Shown here: one piece after another, positions 51,056 through 59,022 of the stretch
How the letters are laid out: each line of letters opens with the position of its first letter
Position numbering within the stretch: the first letter of the stretch is position 1
NCBI GenBank assembly: GCA_042091035.1
Contig: JBELIG010000003.1
Location: 1-59,720 of the forward strand
Reading direction: 5' to 3'
Source: AM-2324 sp042091035
GTDB lineage: Bacteria > Bacteroidota > Bacteroidia > Chitinophagales > Saprospiraceae
Length of the DNA stretch: 59,720 bases
Notes under the pieces: model-generated
Databases searched by the model: none
The model's input: only the letters and a program-made list of their open reading frames with translations
Told to the model about the DNA's origin: nothing
Made by a program: the position numbers and the translations under genes

Positions 51056-52729
51056 TTATTTATCTGTTATACAACCTTCCGAGGCTGATGAAACTAGTTT
51101 TGCATATTTATATAAAGCACCTGAATCCACCTTTAAATCGGGTGCTTTCCATAGCGCTTTTCGTTCTTTTAAAATGGTATCAGACACCATAAGGTCTATT
51201 GTATTAAGCTCTGCATCAATCCGGATCTCATCACCATTTTCCACTAAAGCAAGCAATCCACCTTCCTGAGCTTCGGGAGTAATATGCCCCACTACAAAAC
51301 CATGTGTTCCACCCGAGAATCGCCCATCAGTAATCAAGGCAACTGATTTCCCTAAACCGGCACCCATAATTGCTGCTGTAGGTTTAAGCATTTCAGGCAT
51401 TCCTGGACCACCCTTCGGACCTTCATATCTTATTACAATAACTTCACCAGACTGCACAAGTCCCATACTAATGCCATCATTGGCTGCCTGTTCACTATCA
51501 AATACTCGGGCTTTACCAGTAAATAAAAGCCCTTCTTTTCCTGTTATTTTAGCTACACAGCCATCTTCTGCTAGGTTTCCCCGCAGTATTCGTATGTGTC
51601 CACTTTCTTTGATGGGATTATCTAGATCTTTTACAACATCTTGTCCCACTTCAAAAGCAGGCAAATCTGTTAAGTTTTCTGCTAAGGTCTTACCTGTCAC
51701 AGTCATACAATCTCCATGTAAAAAGCCATGCTCAAGCAAGTACTTTAACACTGCTGGAGTGCCACCCACTTTGGACAAATCTTCCATAAGGTATTTGCCA
51801 CTTGGTTTTAAATCTGCTAAAAATGGCGTTCGGTCACTTATCCGTTGAAAATCATCTAAGCCCCATTCCACTCCAGCTGCATCGGCAATAGCTAGAAAAT
51901 GCAACACAGCATTGGTAGATCCCCCAAGAACTGTGATTAAGGTTATTGCGTTCTCCAGAGCTTTCTTGGTCACAATGTCTTTTGGTTTAAGATCCAGCTC
52001 GATCAATCGACGAATTGCAGGACCTTGATCATGAGATTCGTTTTGCTTAGCAGAGCCAATGGCTGGATTTGAGGAATTATATGGAAGAGACATACCCAAG
52101 GCTTCAATTGCGGAGGCCATTGTATTTGCAGTATACATTCCTCCGCAAGCACCAGGTCCAGGACAAGCTTTCTCTACTACATTCTGAAACTTTTCTTCAC
52201 TAATATTACCACTTACTTTTGCACCCCAAGCTTCGAAAGCTGAGACGATATCCAGTTTTTGATCATCGAGTTTTCCCGATTCTATTGTACCACCATACAT
52301 CAATATTGATGGCCGGTTCAATCTTAACATTGCGATCAATGCTCCTGGCATATTCTTATCGCAACCAACAACAGTTATTAAACCGTCATAGGACATAGCC
52401 TGAACAACAGTCTCCATGGAGTCGGCAATAATATCTCTTGATGGCAGGGAAAAGCGCATTCCTGGCGTTCCCATTGAAATACCGTCACTTACACCTATAG
52501 TATTGAAAATAAGTCCAACTAGCTCTTGTTTGTTGACACTCTTTTTTACATCTGCTGCAAGTGCATTCAAATGCATATTGCAAGGATTGCCATCATACCC
52601 TGTACTGGCAATTCCAATAAAGGGTTTTTTCAGATCGGCTCTGCTTAGACCCAAAGCATGTAGCATAGCTTGAGCAGCAGGTTGGCTGTCATCCTGTGTT
52701 ACGCGCTTACTAAACTTATTCAATTCCAT
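51056..52729 (-). CDS. ilvD: dihydroxyacid dehydratase
   Basis: A 557-residue Fe-S dehydratase, the third common step of valine and isoleucine synthesis. The cluster Cys are C50 (GNPCNMHL), the Cys of VVGCDKNMPGALIA near residue 122, and the one in CPGPGACGGMYTANTM. The C-terminal GRFSGGTHGFVVGHITPEA binds substrate and metal. It is the first structural gene of the operon. A terminator ends 22 bases upstream of its ATG, and two small leader frames precede that, so its transcription should depend on leader read-through. Confidence 0.97.
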   Translation of the reverse strand: MELNKFSKRVTQDDSQPAAQAMLHALGLSRADLKKPFIGIASTGYDGNPCNMHLNALAADVKKSVNKQELVGLIFNTIGVSDGISMGTPGMRFSLPSRDIIADSMETVVQAMSYDGLITVVGCDKNMPGALIAMLRLNRPSILMYGGTIESGKLDDQKLDIVSAFEAWGAKVSGNISEEKFQNVVEKACPGPGACGGMYTANTMASAIEALGMSLPYNSSNPAIGSAKQNESHDQGPAIRRLIELDLKPKDIVTKKALENAITLITVLGGSTNAVLHFLAIADAAGVEWGLDDFQRISDRTPFLADLKPSGKYLMEDLSKVGGTPAVLKYLLEHGFLHGDCMTVTGKTLAENLTDLPAFEVGQDVVKDLDNPIKESGHIRILRGNLAEDGCVAKITGKEGLLFTGKARVFDSEQAANDGISMGLVQSGEVIVIRYEGPKGGPGMPEMLKPTAAIMGAGLGKSVALITDGRFSGGTHGFVVGHITPEAQEGGLLALVENGDEIRIDAELNTIDLMVSDTILKERKALWKAPDLKVDSGALYKYAKLVSSASEGCITDK

Positions 52730-52751
52730 AAAGATGTTTTAGCTTATAAAT

Positions 52752-52785
52752 AAAAAAAGAGCACTTTTCTTAGAAAGGTGCTCTT
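52752..52785 (-). terminator. attenuator terminator 2 of the ilv operon
   Basis: On the minus strand AAGAGCACCTTTC pairs with GAAAAGTGCTCTT (one G-U) and seven T follow (52758-52752). It lies between leader peptide 2 and ilvD with no gene that it could normally end. A GAAAGG just after the leader-2 stop (52819-52814) can pair with CCTTTC of the proximal arm and so compete with this terminator. Confidence 0.85.
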
Positions 52786-52820
52786 CAGTGTTTGACACTA
52801 TATATAACCCTTCCCTTTCA

Positions 52821-52880
52821 TCAACTACCGTTAATGATTGCAATAATAATTTCAGTGATAAATTGGTTAGTATACATCAT
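52821..52880 (-). CDS. ilv leader peptide 2 (Ile-rich)
   Basis: A 19-codon frame, MMYTNQFITEIIIAIINGS, ended by TGA at 52823-52821. Six Ile codons are present, five of them in the stretch EIIIAII; Thr occurs twice. It lies entirely between terminator 1 and terminator 2. The product itself is expected to have no function; its translation would sense Ile-tRNA. The candidate antiterminator arm begins 1 base after the stop codon. Existence as a translated frame is inferred from codon content and position. Confidence 0.65.
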   Translation of the reverse strand: MMYTNQFITEIIIAIINGS

Positions 52881-52905
52881 AAGTACCCTAATGTATTGAG
52901 TTGGC

Positions 52906-52940
52906 AAAAAAAAAGAGTCACCCTAAGGGATGACTCTTTT
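52906..52940 (-). terminator. attenuator terminator 1 of the ilv operon
   Basis: On the minus strand AAAAGAGTCA-T-CCC (52940-52927), loop TTA, GGG-TGACTC (52923-52915) with a single bulged T, then nine T (52914-52906). It follows leader peptide 1 by about 30 bases. The hexamer GGGTGA of the distal arm is repeated at 52959-52954, between the leader stop codon and the terminator, and can pair with the proximal arm with the same bulge. It may also catch read-through from the GH92 gene. Confidence 0.85.
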
Positions 52941-52968
52941 TAGTATTATACTATCACCCTATTACAGA

Positions 52969-53028
52969 CTATATCTTTACAGATACGACGATAATAATAA
53001 TTGATAATATAATGACTAGACTTTTCAT
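52969..53028 (-). CDS. ilvL: ilv leader peptide 1 (Ile/Val/Leu-rich)
   Basis: A 19-codon frame, MKSLVIILSIIIIVVSVKI, ended by TAG at 52971-52969. Thirteen of 19 residues are branched-chain amino acids (7 Ile, 4 Val, 2 Leu), with four Ile codons then two Val codons in a row. It precedes a terminator and the ilvDBNCA genes. This is the pattern of the classical ilv leader peptides of enteric bacteria. Stalling on scarce Ile-, Val- or Leu-tRNA would free the antiterminator arm at 52959-52954. The symbol is used by analogy. Confidence 0.85.
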   Translation of the reverse strand: MKSLVIILSIIIIVVSVKI

Positions 53029-53033
53029 ATATG

Positions 53034-53064
53034 CAATACTATACGGAATTTCAGATAATTACAA
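53034..53064 (-). promoter_or_regulatory. candidate ilv operon promoter
   Basis: On the minus strand TTG (53064-53062), a 20-base spacer and TAGTATTG (53041-53034), one mismatch from TAnnTTTG. Transcription would start within a few bases of the ATG of leader peptide 1, so that peptide would be read from a nearly leaderless RNA. Confidence 0.42.
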
Positions 53065-53102
53065 GTTTTTATCCGTCAAAATCTAAAAAAAACAAAATTT
53101 AT

Positions 53103-55973
53103 TTACCGAATAGTAATTTCATCCAAAAAGATCCAGCATGGGTTCCCTTCACTTTTATGACCTTTTGGACAGTTTATCCTATTTTTTGCAAGAACCTTTA
53201 CAAATTTAGCTTTAACATTTCCGTCCCACTCAAAAGACTCTATTTGAGTCCCCTCCTTACTTAATGGAGTTATAGGTTCGAGTTCTATCAAATCCAAATA
53301 ATTTAATCCATCTTCTGATATCCAAATCTGAATCTGCTCTGGCATGAATATCCATGAATTCTCATCCTGTAAGGCATTTATAGAGATATAGCGAATATTC
53401 TGAAGCTCACCTAGATCTATAGTAGCCTCCATACTTTCTCCCTGATATCCCTGCCATTCCCCAGTCCTAAAATCATTCCCTCCATATAAAAAGTCAATCA
53501 TAGCTTGATCGCCTCCAGCAGCATATTGATTTGAATAATTTCCCCTAATCTCTATACTTCTGTTTCCTGGAATCTTACGAAAGATTGCTTCAATAAGCTT
53601 ACTTTTCAAGCCCTCATTATTTTCACAATATGCCTCTATAGTTGTGGTTTTATCTATGCTAAAGGTTTTATCATACTTTATAAACTCTGCATCGATGCCT
53701 TTTCTTTTGTAATGAATGGAGGCATCGGTTGCCGAATTAATAGAAACCATAGTTTTGTCCTGGAATGCTCTGCCTCCAGCAGAAAAAGCGGGAGAGGGCA
53801 AGATTTTAAAATCGCTTATAGTTGACTCAAGTGGAATCAAAGCTGAGGCTTTGTCTAAAGACAAGGGCTTAGATCCCATATAGAACTCCAAAACACCTCC
53901 TTTCTCTAATGCACTATGTTCGATATAGAGTTTATTATGCGTTTCACCATTCCAGACAACTCGCTGGACGTATTTATTAGAGGGACTATTGTCATGGGCT
54001 ATAATTTCTAATTCAGTTGAATCTCTTAAAATTACTTTTGCCCGATCAACCAAAGGAGCTCCTAAGTCATAAGCAGCAGATCCTGGCGCTAGAGGATAAA
54101 TACCCATAGAACTCATAATATACCAGGCTGACATTTGACCACAATCTTCATTTCCAGAAATCCCATCAGGCTCTGGCTTATACAATTCAGTTAGTATTTT
54201 TCGAATAATGCGTTGTCCTTCTGACGGATCACCTACATAATTATATAAATATGCCATATGATGGCTCGGTTCATTACCATGGGCATACTGACCTATGAGA
54301 CCTGTAATATCAGCCTGCTCTCTACCTGATGTCTGTGTACTGGTTGAAAATAAGGTATCCAATCTATTCTTTAATTCCTCTTTACCTCCAAACAAATCAA
54401 TAAGCCCATTTACATCATGAGGCACATAAAGATGGTATTGCCAAGCATTTGCTTCTGTAAAGTGAAAATTCACCTCAAAAGGATCAAATGTTGGTAACCA
54501 GCGATTTTCCACTCTTGGAACCATGAACTTATTATCAGGATTGAACAAGTATTTATAATGTTGAGCTCTTTGAATATATTCCTCATATATATCCATCTTT
54601 CCCATTTTGAAGGCCATTTGAGCGATACACCAATCATTATAGGCATATTCGAGTGTTTTTGAAACAGATTCATGCTCAAGATGAGCAGGTATAAACCCTT
54701 GCTCAGCATAGGCGACTTTCCCCAATTCGTCTAGCTTTGAAATATGTATCATTGCCTCCAAAGCCAAGTCTGCATCAAAGTCATCTTGCCCTTTAAGAAA
54801 TGCATCTGCAATAACGGAAACGGTATGATAACCGATCATACATCCTGTATAATTTGCAGACAATTCCCAAACAGGCAACTTTCCACCATCCTTATAATGC
54901 GCTAACATACTTTTTATAAAGTCTTCATTTTCATCTGCATTTATAAGTGTATAAAGCGGATGTGCTGTTCGATAGGTGTCCCAAAGGGAAAAAATAGTAT
55001 ATTGATTATGGTCCTCTGCTGTGTGGATTTCTAAATCAGTTCCGCGATATCGGCCATCTACATCGGTAAATAAATTTGGGACAATAGAACTGTGGTACAA
55101 AGCTGTATAAAAATTGGTTCGCATCGCTTCACTTCCTTTTACCTGAATGCGTCCTAGCTGCTGCACCCACTTTTCCATTCCTAAAGAACGTACTTGTTCA
55201 AAGCTAAGCTCGGAAAGTTCTTCTTTAAAATTCTTCTCAGCTCCAGCCTCGTCAACGGCAGACATTGAAACACGAATCTCAAGTTCTGAGGGATCATTTT
55301 TGAAGAAAACAGCAGCTCTTTTTCCTTCATTAATATAACTGATCTGCTTAATAGCTTCGGAGAATGTTAAATAAAAATAAAAGTGCTGCTCCTGAGCCCA
55401 TGCACTTGATATCCTTCTACCTTGAATAGTATATTTATCTACTTGAAAGAACTCTGCATCAATTAATTCATCCCTATGCATCAAGTCTAAGGCAAGCCAA
55501 ATAGACTCCTTATTCAGACTTCTATATTTATGAATACCCCCTCTTTCGGTACTTACCAATTCCACTTGGATATTTTCATCATCTAAAACCACTTGGTAAT
55601 AGCCCGGTTGCGCAAATTCATTTGATTTTGAAAAAGAAGATGCTAGTGTTTCCTTATCTAGAGAAACAGTGGAAGTGGAGGGCATTATTAAAAGGTCATT
55701 ATAATCTCCAACACCCGTTCCTGACAAATGAGTATGACTAAAACCATAAATTCTATCGTCTGAATTATGATAGCCAGAGCAACCATCCCAACCATCCAAG
55801 CGAGTATCAGGACCTAATTGCATCATTCCAAAAGGTAATGTAGCCGAAGGGTGCGTATGCCCATGCCCACCTGTACCAATAAATACATCTACTGCATCAA
55901 AGGGACTTTTTTCAGTCGGACTGCAAGAAAATAAAAAACTTGAAAAAATTATTAGAATGGATAGCTGTCGCAT
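53103..55973 (-). CDS. GH92 family alpha-mannosidase, lipoprotein
   Basis: I choose the ATG at 55973 (MRQLSILIIFSSFLFSC), giving 956 residues with a lipobox Cys at residue 17; a TTG at 55997 is also in frame but unlikely. GH92 enzymes are Ca-dependent exo-alpha-mannosidases. DVFIGTGGHGHTHPSATLPFGMMQLGPDTR near residue 32 and FSLWDTYRTAHPLYTL near 310 are diagnostic, as is NEDCGQMSAWYIMSSMGIYPLAPG with catalytic Glu near 605. The C-terminal parts are a chitobiase C-terminal-like domain (SINSATDASIHYKRKG) and an F5/8 type C-like domain. It probably trims mannans at the cell surface. No SusC/SusD pair is adjacent. Confidence 0.93.
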   Translation of the reverse strand: MRQLSILIIFSSFLFSCSPTEKSPFDAVDVFIGTGGHGHTHPSATLPFGMMQLGPDTRLDGWDGCSGYHNSDDRIYGFSHTHLSGTGVGDYNDLLIMPSTSTVSLDKETLASSFSKSNEFAQPGYYQVVLDDENIQVELVSTERGGIHKYRSLNKESIWLALDLMHRDELIDAEFFQVDKYTIQGRRISSAWAQEQHFYFYLTFSEAIKQISYINEGKRAAVFFKNDPSELEIRVSMSAVDEAGAEKNFKEELSELSFEQVRSLGMEKWVQQLGRIQVKGSEAMRTNFYTALYHSSIVPNLFTDVDGRYRGTDLEIHTAEDHNQYTIFSLWDTYRTAHPLYTLINADENEDFIKSMLAHYKDGGKLPVWELSANYTGCMIGYHTVSVIADAFLKGQDDFDADLALEAMIHISKLDELGKVAYAEQGFIPAHLEHESVSKTLEYAYNDWCIAQMAFKMGKMDIYEEYIQRAQHYKYLFNPDNKFMVPRVENRWLPTFDPFEVNFHFTEANAWQYHLYVPHDVNGLIDLFGGKEELKNRLDTLFSTSTQTSGREQADITGLIGQYAHGNEPSHHMAYLYNYVGDPSEGQRIIRKILTELYKPEPDGISGNEDCGQMSAWYIMSSMGIYPLAPGSAAYDLGAPLVDRAKVILRDSTELEIIAHDNSPSNKYVQRVVWNGETHNKLYIEHSALEKGGVLEFYMGSKPLSLDKASALIPLESTISDFKILPSPAFSAGGRAFQDKTMVSINSATDASIHYKRKGIDAEFIKYDKTFSIDKTTTIEAYCENNEGLKSKLIEAIFRKIPGNRSIEIRGNYSNQYAAGGDQAMIDFLYGGNDFRTGEWQGYQGESMEATIDLGELQNIRYISINALQDENSWIFMPEQIQIWISEDGLNYLDLIELEPITPLSKEGTQIESFEWDGNVKAKFVKVLAKNRINCPKGHKSEGNPCWIFLDEITIR

Positions 55974-56004
55974 TTTTTTTCTTAAATTAATAAGCAATGG
56001 GTAT

Positions 56005-56044
56005 AAAAAAAAATTTGCTGGTGGAATTGAATCCTACCAGCAAA
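56005..56044 (-). terminator. terminator upstream of the GH92 start codon
   Basis: On the minus strand TTTGCTGGT (56044-56036), inner AGGATTCAATTCC and ACCAGCAAA (56022-56014), then a run of nine T (56013-56005). The stem is 9 bp with extra inner pairs. It lies only about 30 bases before the GH92 ATG, and no minus-strand gene lies upstream for it to end. Confidence 0.8.
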
Positions 56045-56385
56045 CGAATTGCTCTCTCATAGACCTTTACGAAATTATAAAAGCAAAATGCTTTCCCCCT
56101 TAAATAATTTCAGATCTATATTGAGCGTACCCCAATCTCATTAAATCTTTAAATATATGCTTGATAAAGCGTTTTTATTAGGTTGATATGGTCTATTTCT
56201 AAACCCTGAGTCAAATATGATAACAATATTTTATTTAGAGGTTAATCTTTCTGAAAACGACTTAAATCTCAAGATTTTTGGTTAAAGAATTAAGATTTTA
56301 AAAATCAATCCAACAAAATCACTTTTTGTAATCTACCTTCTTTATAAATTATTAATCAAATACTAATGTTTTGCCCGATCAATTT

Positions 56386-56393
56386 TATATTTG
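56386..56393 (+). promoter_or_regulatory. candidate -7 promoter element of thrS
   Basis: TATATTTG is an exact TAnnTTTG match 18 bases before the first ATG. The nearest TTTG (56370-56373) is only 12 bases away, too close for a normal -33. The leader would be very short. Confidence 0.45.
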
Positions 56394-56411
56394 CAATCGA
56401 TATTGTAAACC

Positions 56412-58352
56412 ATGCAATCAACTACAATGATAAATATTACTCTGCCTGACGGTTCAATTAAACAATTTGAGAAAGGAAGTTCTGCTATGGATGTCGCTTT
56501 ATCTATAAGCGAAGGACTTGCTAGAAATGTACTTTCTGCAACAATAAATGGAGTTGTCTGCGATGCAAATCTTCCAATTGATGAAGACTCAAGTTTAGTA
56601 CTGCACACCTTCAAAGACGAAGAAGGCAAATCCACATTTTGGCACTCTACCGCTCACTTAATGGCGGAGGCTTTAGAAGAATTATACCCTGGTGTGAAAC
56701 TGGGAATAGGACCTTCTATAGCAAAAGGGTTTTATTATGATGTAGACTTTGGTGATCACAAACTATCTTCAGACGATTTCCCAAAGATCGAGGAGAAAAT
56801 GAAAGAATTAGCAAAGCAGAAAAACGAATACATCCGTAAGGAAGTTTCTAAGAAGGATGCAGTTGCTTATTTTGAAGAAAAGGGAGATGAATACAAACTT
56901 GAACTCTTAGAAGGACTTGAGGATGGGAGCATCACCTTCTACGAGCAAGGTAACTTTGTAGACCTTTGTAAAGGTCCACATATACCACATACCGGAAAAA
57001 TAAAAGCACTAAAGATAATGAGTCTTGCAGGTGCCTATTGGAAAGGGGATGAAACGAGAAATCAAATGACTCGTTTATATGGCGTTTCATTTCCACAAAA
57101 CAAAGAACTCAAAGAACATCTGCACCTACTAGAAGAGGCCAAAAAACGTGATCATAGAAAATTAGGTGCTGAACTTGATTTATTCATGTTCTCTGAGCGT
57201 GTTGGTGGTGGTTTGCCAATTTGGTTGCCAAAAGGAAATGCACTTCGAGAAAAGCTTATGAACTTCCTCAAGGAAGAACAAGAAAAGCGCGGATACCAAA
57301 TGGTATCTACACCACACATTGGTAAAAAAGAACTTTACCAAACCTCTGGACATTACGAAAAGTATGGAGAGGATTCTTTCCAGCCAATCAATACACCGAA
57401 AGATGGAGAAGAGTTCTTATTAAAACCAATGAACTGCCCACATCACTGTGAAGTATATGCGCATAGGCCTAAATCTTACAAAGATCTTCCGCTTAAGATT
57501 GCAGAATTCGGAACGGTCTATAGATATGAGCAAAGTGGTGAACTACATGGACTTTCAAGAGTACGTGGATTCACCCAAGATGATGCACATATTTTCTGTA
57601 CAACCGCACAGTTGAAAGATGAATTCCTAGATGTTCTAGATCTTACAAAAATAGTTCTTAACAAAATGGGATTTGAGAACTTTACAGCTCAAATTTCATT
57701 GAGAGATAAAGACAATCCATCGAAGTACATTGGTTCTGATAAAAACTGGGAAGCTGCAGAAACTGCAATAATAGAAGCAACCCAAGAAGTAGGGATGCAA
57801 ACAGTTACCGCATATGGAGAGGCTGCATTCTATGGTCCTAAGCTTGACTTTATGGTTAAAGATGCATTAGGAAGGTCATGGCAGCTTGGTACCATTCAAG
57901 TAGATTATAACCTACCAGAGCGATTTGAACTAGAGTATGTTGGTTCTGACAATGCTTCGCATAGACCAGTAATGATACACCGAGCACCTTTCGGGTCCAT
58001 GGAAAGATTCATTTCTATCCTTATAGAGCATACTGCTGGAAAATTCCCATTATGGCTTACCTCTGAGCAGTTTACAATACTTCCAATTAGTGATAAATAT
58101 AACACTTACGCTGAGGAGCTGAAAACAAAACTCGGAGCAGAGGGAATAACTGGAATTGTAGATGATAGAGCTGAAAAAATTGGAAGAAAAATTCGAGATG
58201 CAGAAACGAACAAAATTCCAATAATGCTAATTATAGGTGAAAAAGAAGCAGCCTCCAACACGATGTCTGTAAGAAGGCAAAGTCAAGGGGATGTTGGTAG
58301 CATGAATTTTGATGAATTCATAGCTTACTTCAACAAAGAAGCTGAAAGCTAA
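56412..58352 (+). CDS. thrS: threonyl-tRNA synthetase
   Basis: A 646-residue class II synthetase. The N-terminal TGS domain is MINITLPDGSIKQFEKGSSAMDVA; the ATG five codons in (56427) gives this more usual start. The editing domain shows HSTAHLMAEALEELYPGVKLGIGP with the H-x3-H zinc/editing motif and a later Cys. The core has motif 2 YRYEQSGELHGLSRVRGFTQDDAHIFC, zinc Cys in MNCPHHCEVY and motif 3 HRPVMIHRAPFGSMERFISILIEH. The C-terminal anticodon domain ends the protein. Threonine is also the precursor used by ilvA nearby, but I see no shared control. It ends in a strong terminator. Confidence 0.97.
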   Translation: MQSTTMINITLPDGSIKQFEKGSSAMDVALSISEGLARNVLSATINGVVCDANLPIDEDSSLVLHTFKDEEGKSTFWHSTAHLMAEALEELYPGVKLGIGPSIAKGFYYDVDFGDHKLSSDDFPKIEEKMKELAKQKNEYIRKEVSKKDAVAYFEEKGDEYKLELLEGLEDGSITFYEQGNFVDLCKGPHIPHTGKIKALKIMSLAGAYWKGDETRNQMTRLYGVSFPQNKELKEHLHLLEEAKKRDHRKLGAELDLFMFSERVGGGLPIWLPKGNALREKLMNFLKEEQEKRGYQMVSTPHIGKKELYQTSGHYEKYGEDSFQPINTPKDGEEFLLKPMNCPHHCEVYAHRPKSYKDLPLKIAEFGTVYRYEQSGELHGLSRVRGFTQDDAHIFCTTAQLKDEFLDVLDLTKIVLNKMGFENFTAQISLRDKDNPSKYIGSDKNWEAAETAIIEATQEVGMQTVTAYGEAAFYGPKLDFMVKDALGRSWQLGTIQVDYNLPERFELEYVGSDNASHRPVMIHRAPFGSMERFISILIEHTAGKFPLWLTSEQFTILPISDKYNTYAEELKTKLGAEGITGIVDDRAEKIGRKIRDAETNKIPIMLIIGEKEAASNTMSVRRQSQGDVGSMNFDEFIAYFNKEAES

Positions 58353-58362
58353 ACCTGTAAAT

Positions 58363-58400
58363 AAAAAAAGCCCTGATTTGTCAAGTCAGGGCTTTTTTTT
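58363..58400 (+). terminator. terminator of thrS
   Basis: AAAAAAAGCCCTGA (58363-58376), 9-base loop, TCAGGGCTTTTTTT (58386-58399): a 14-bp stem with a long T-run, 11 bases after the thrS stop. Confidence 0.93.
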
Positions 58401-58447
58401 GATGTGTTTTACATTGATATAGAAGTTCTTATTTCCTATATTGGAGT

Positions 58448-58759
58448 ATGAATTTTATGCTAGTATCCATTTTATCATTTCTCATTCAATTTTCATTGCC
58501 CCACAGCCCAAGTGATAACGGAGCAGGCATAACTATTTATCCAAATCCCGCCCGGGACCACTTCATGATTTCAAACACTGAAAACATGGAATCTATAGTT
58601 ATTTACAACCTTATTGGTAAACCCATCAAAACGATCAAAGACTTCTCATCTAATCGATTTTACATTGATGATATTCAAGATGGAACCTATTTGGTCCAAT
58701 TCAACTCAAAAACAACCAAAAACGTTCAAACAAGTCGGTTAACTAAAAGAAATAGGTAG
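58448..58759 (+). CDS. very small T9SS-sorted protein, little more than a sorting domain
   Basis: A 103-residue protein. An N-terminal hydrophobic stretch (about 1-18, MNFMLVSILSFLIQFSL) acts as a signal peptide, followed by only some ten residues before the T9SS sorting domain starts at IYPNPARDHFMIS (residue ~30). IVIYNLIGKPIKTIKDF, IDDIQDGTYLVQF and a basic end (SRLTKRNR) complete it. So there is no obvious passenger domain. It could be a remnant of a larger gene, a small surface peptide, or a decoy for the sorting machinery. It resembles the C-terminal part of the protein at 1235-1957. Confidence 0.72.
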   Translation: MNFMLVSILSFLIQFSLPHSPSDNGAGITIYPNPARDHFMISNTENMESIVIYNLIGKPIKTIKDFSSNRFYIDDIQDGTYLVQFNSKTTKNVQTSRLTKRNR

Positions 58760-59022
58760 ATCCCATCTGTATACTAGCTTACAAAAAGGTATTAAAATTT
58801 AATTAGTACATACAACTCTTCTTTATCTATATATTTTTTTTTAATTTGTAAACTAGCATACATACTTAGCTAGCATACTAAAACTACACAAAACAGTATA
58901 TCCTAGTCAAGTTAAAATTTAGTTATAAGGCCTAACAACTATTACATAAGTCCTTATAATTTAGTATTTTGCACTTTAGTCCCTCGTAACGGACAGACTT
59001 AAAACTCTGTGTCCAAAAAAAC

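Larger units (their letters stand above)
55974..56411. other. intergenic region between GH92 and thrS
   Basis: No convincing gene in 438 bases. It holds the minus-strand terminator at 56005-56044, upstream of GH92, and the thrS -7 element at 56386. Minus-strand short frames MRLGYAQYRSEII (56139-56098) and MREQFVCW (ending inside the terminator stem) exist but have no clear regulatory codon pattern. An 8-base direct repeat AAGATTTT occurs twice around 56271-56299. Confidence 0.5.

Noticed and set aside
53031..53264. 77-codon plus-strand frame across the ilv leader and the GH92 end
   Set aside because: Antisense to the end of GH92, with no domain; the minus-strand leader explains the region better.
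56260..56411. T-box-like or autoregulatory leader of thrS
   Set aside because: The only good promoter element lies 18 bases before the ATG, and the upstream repeats form no stable specifier-type structure or terminator on the plus strand.
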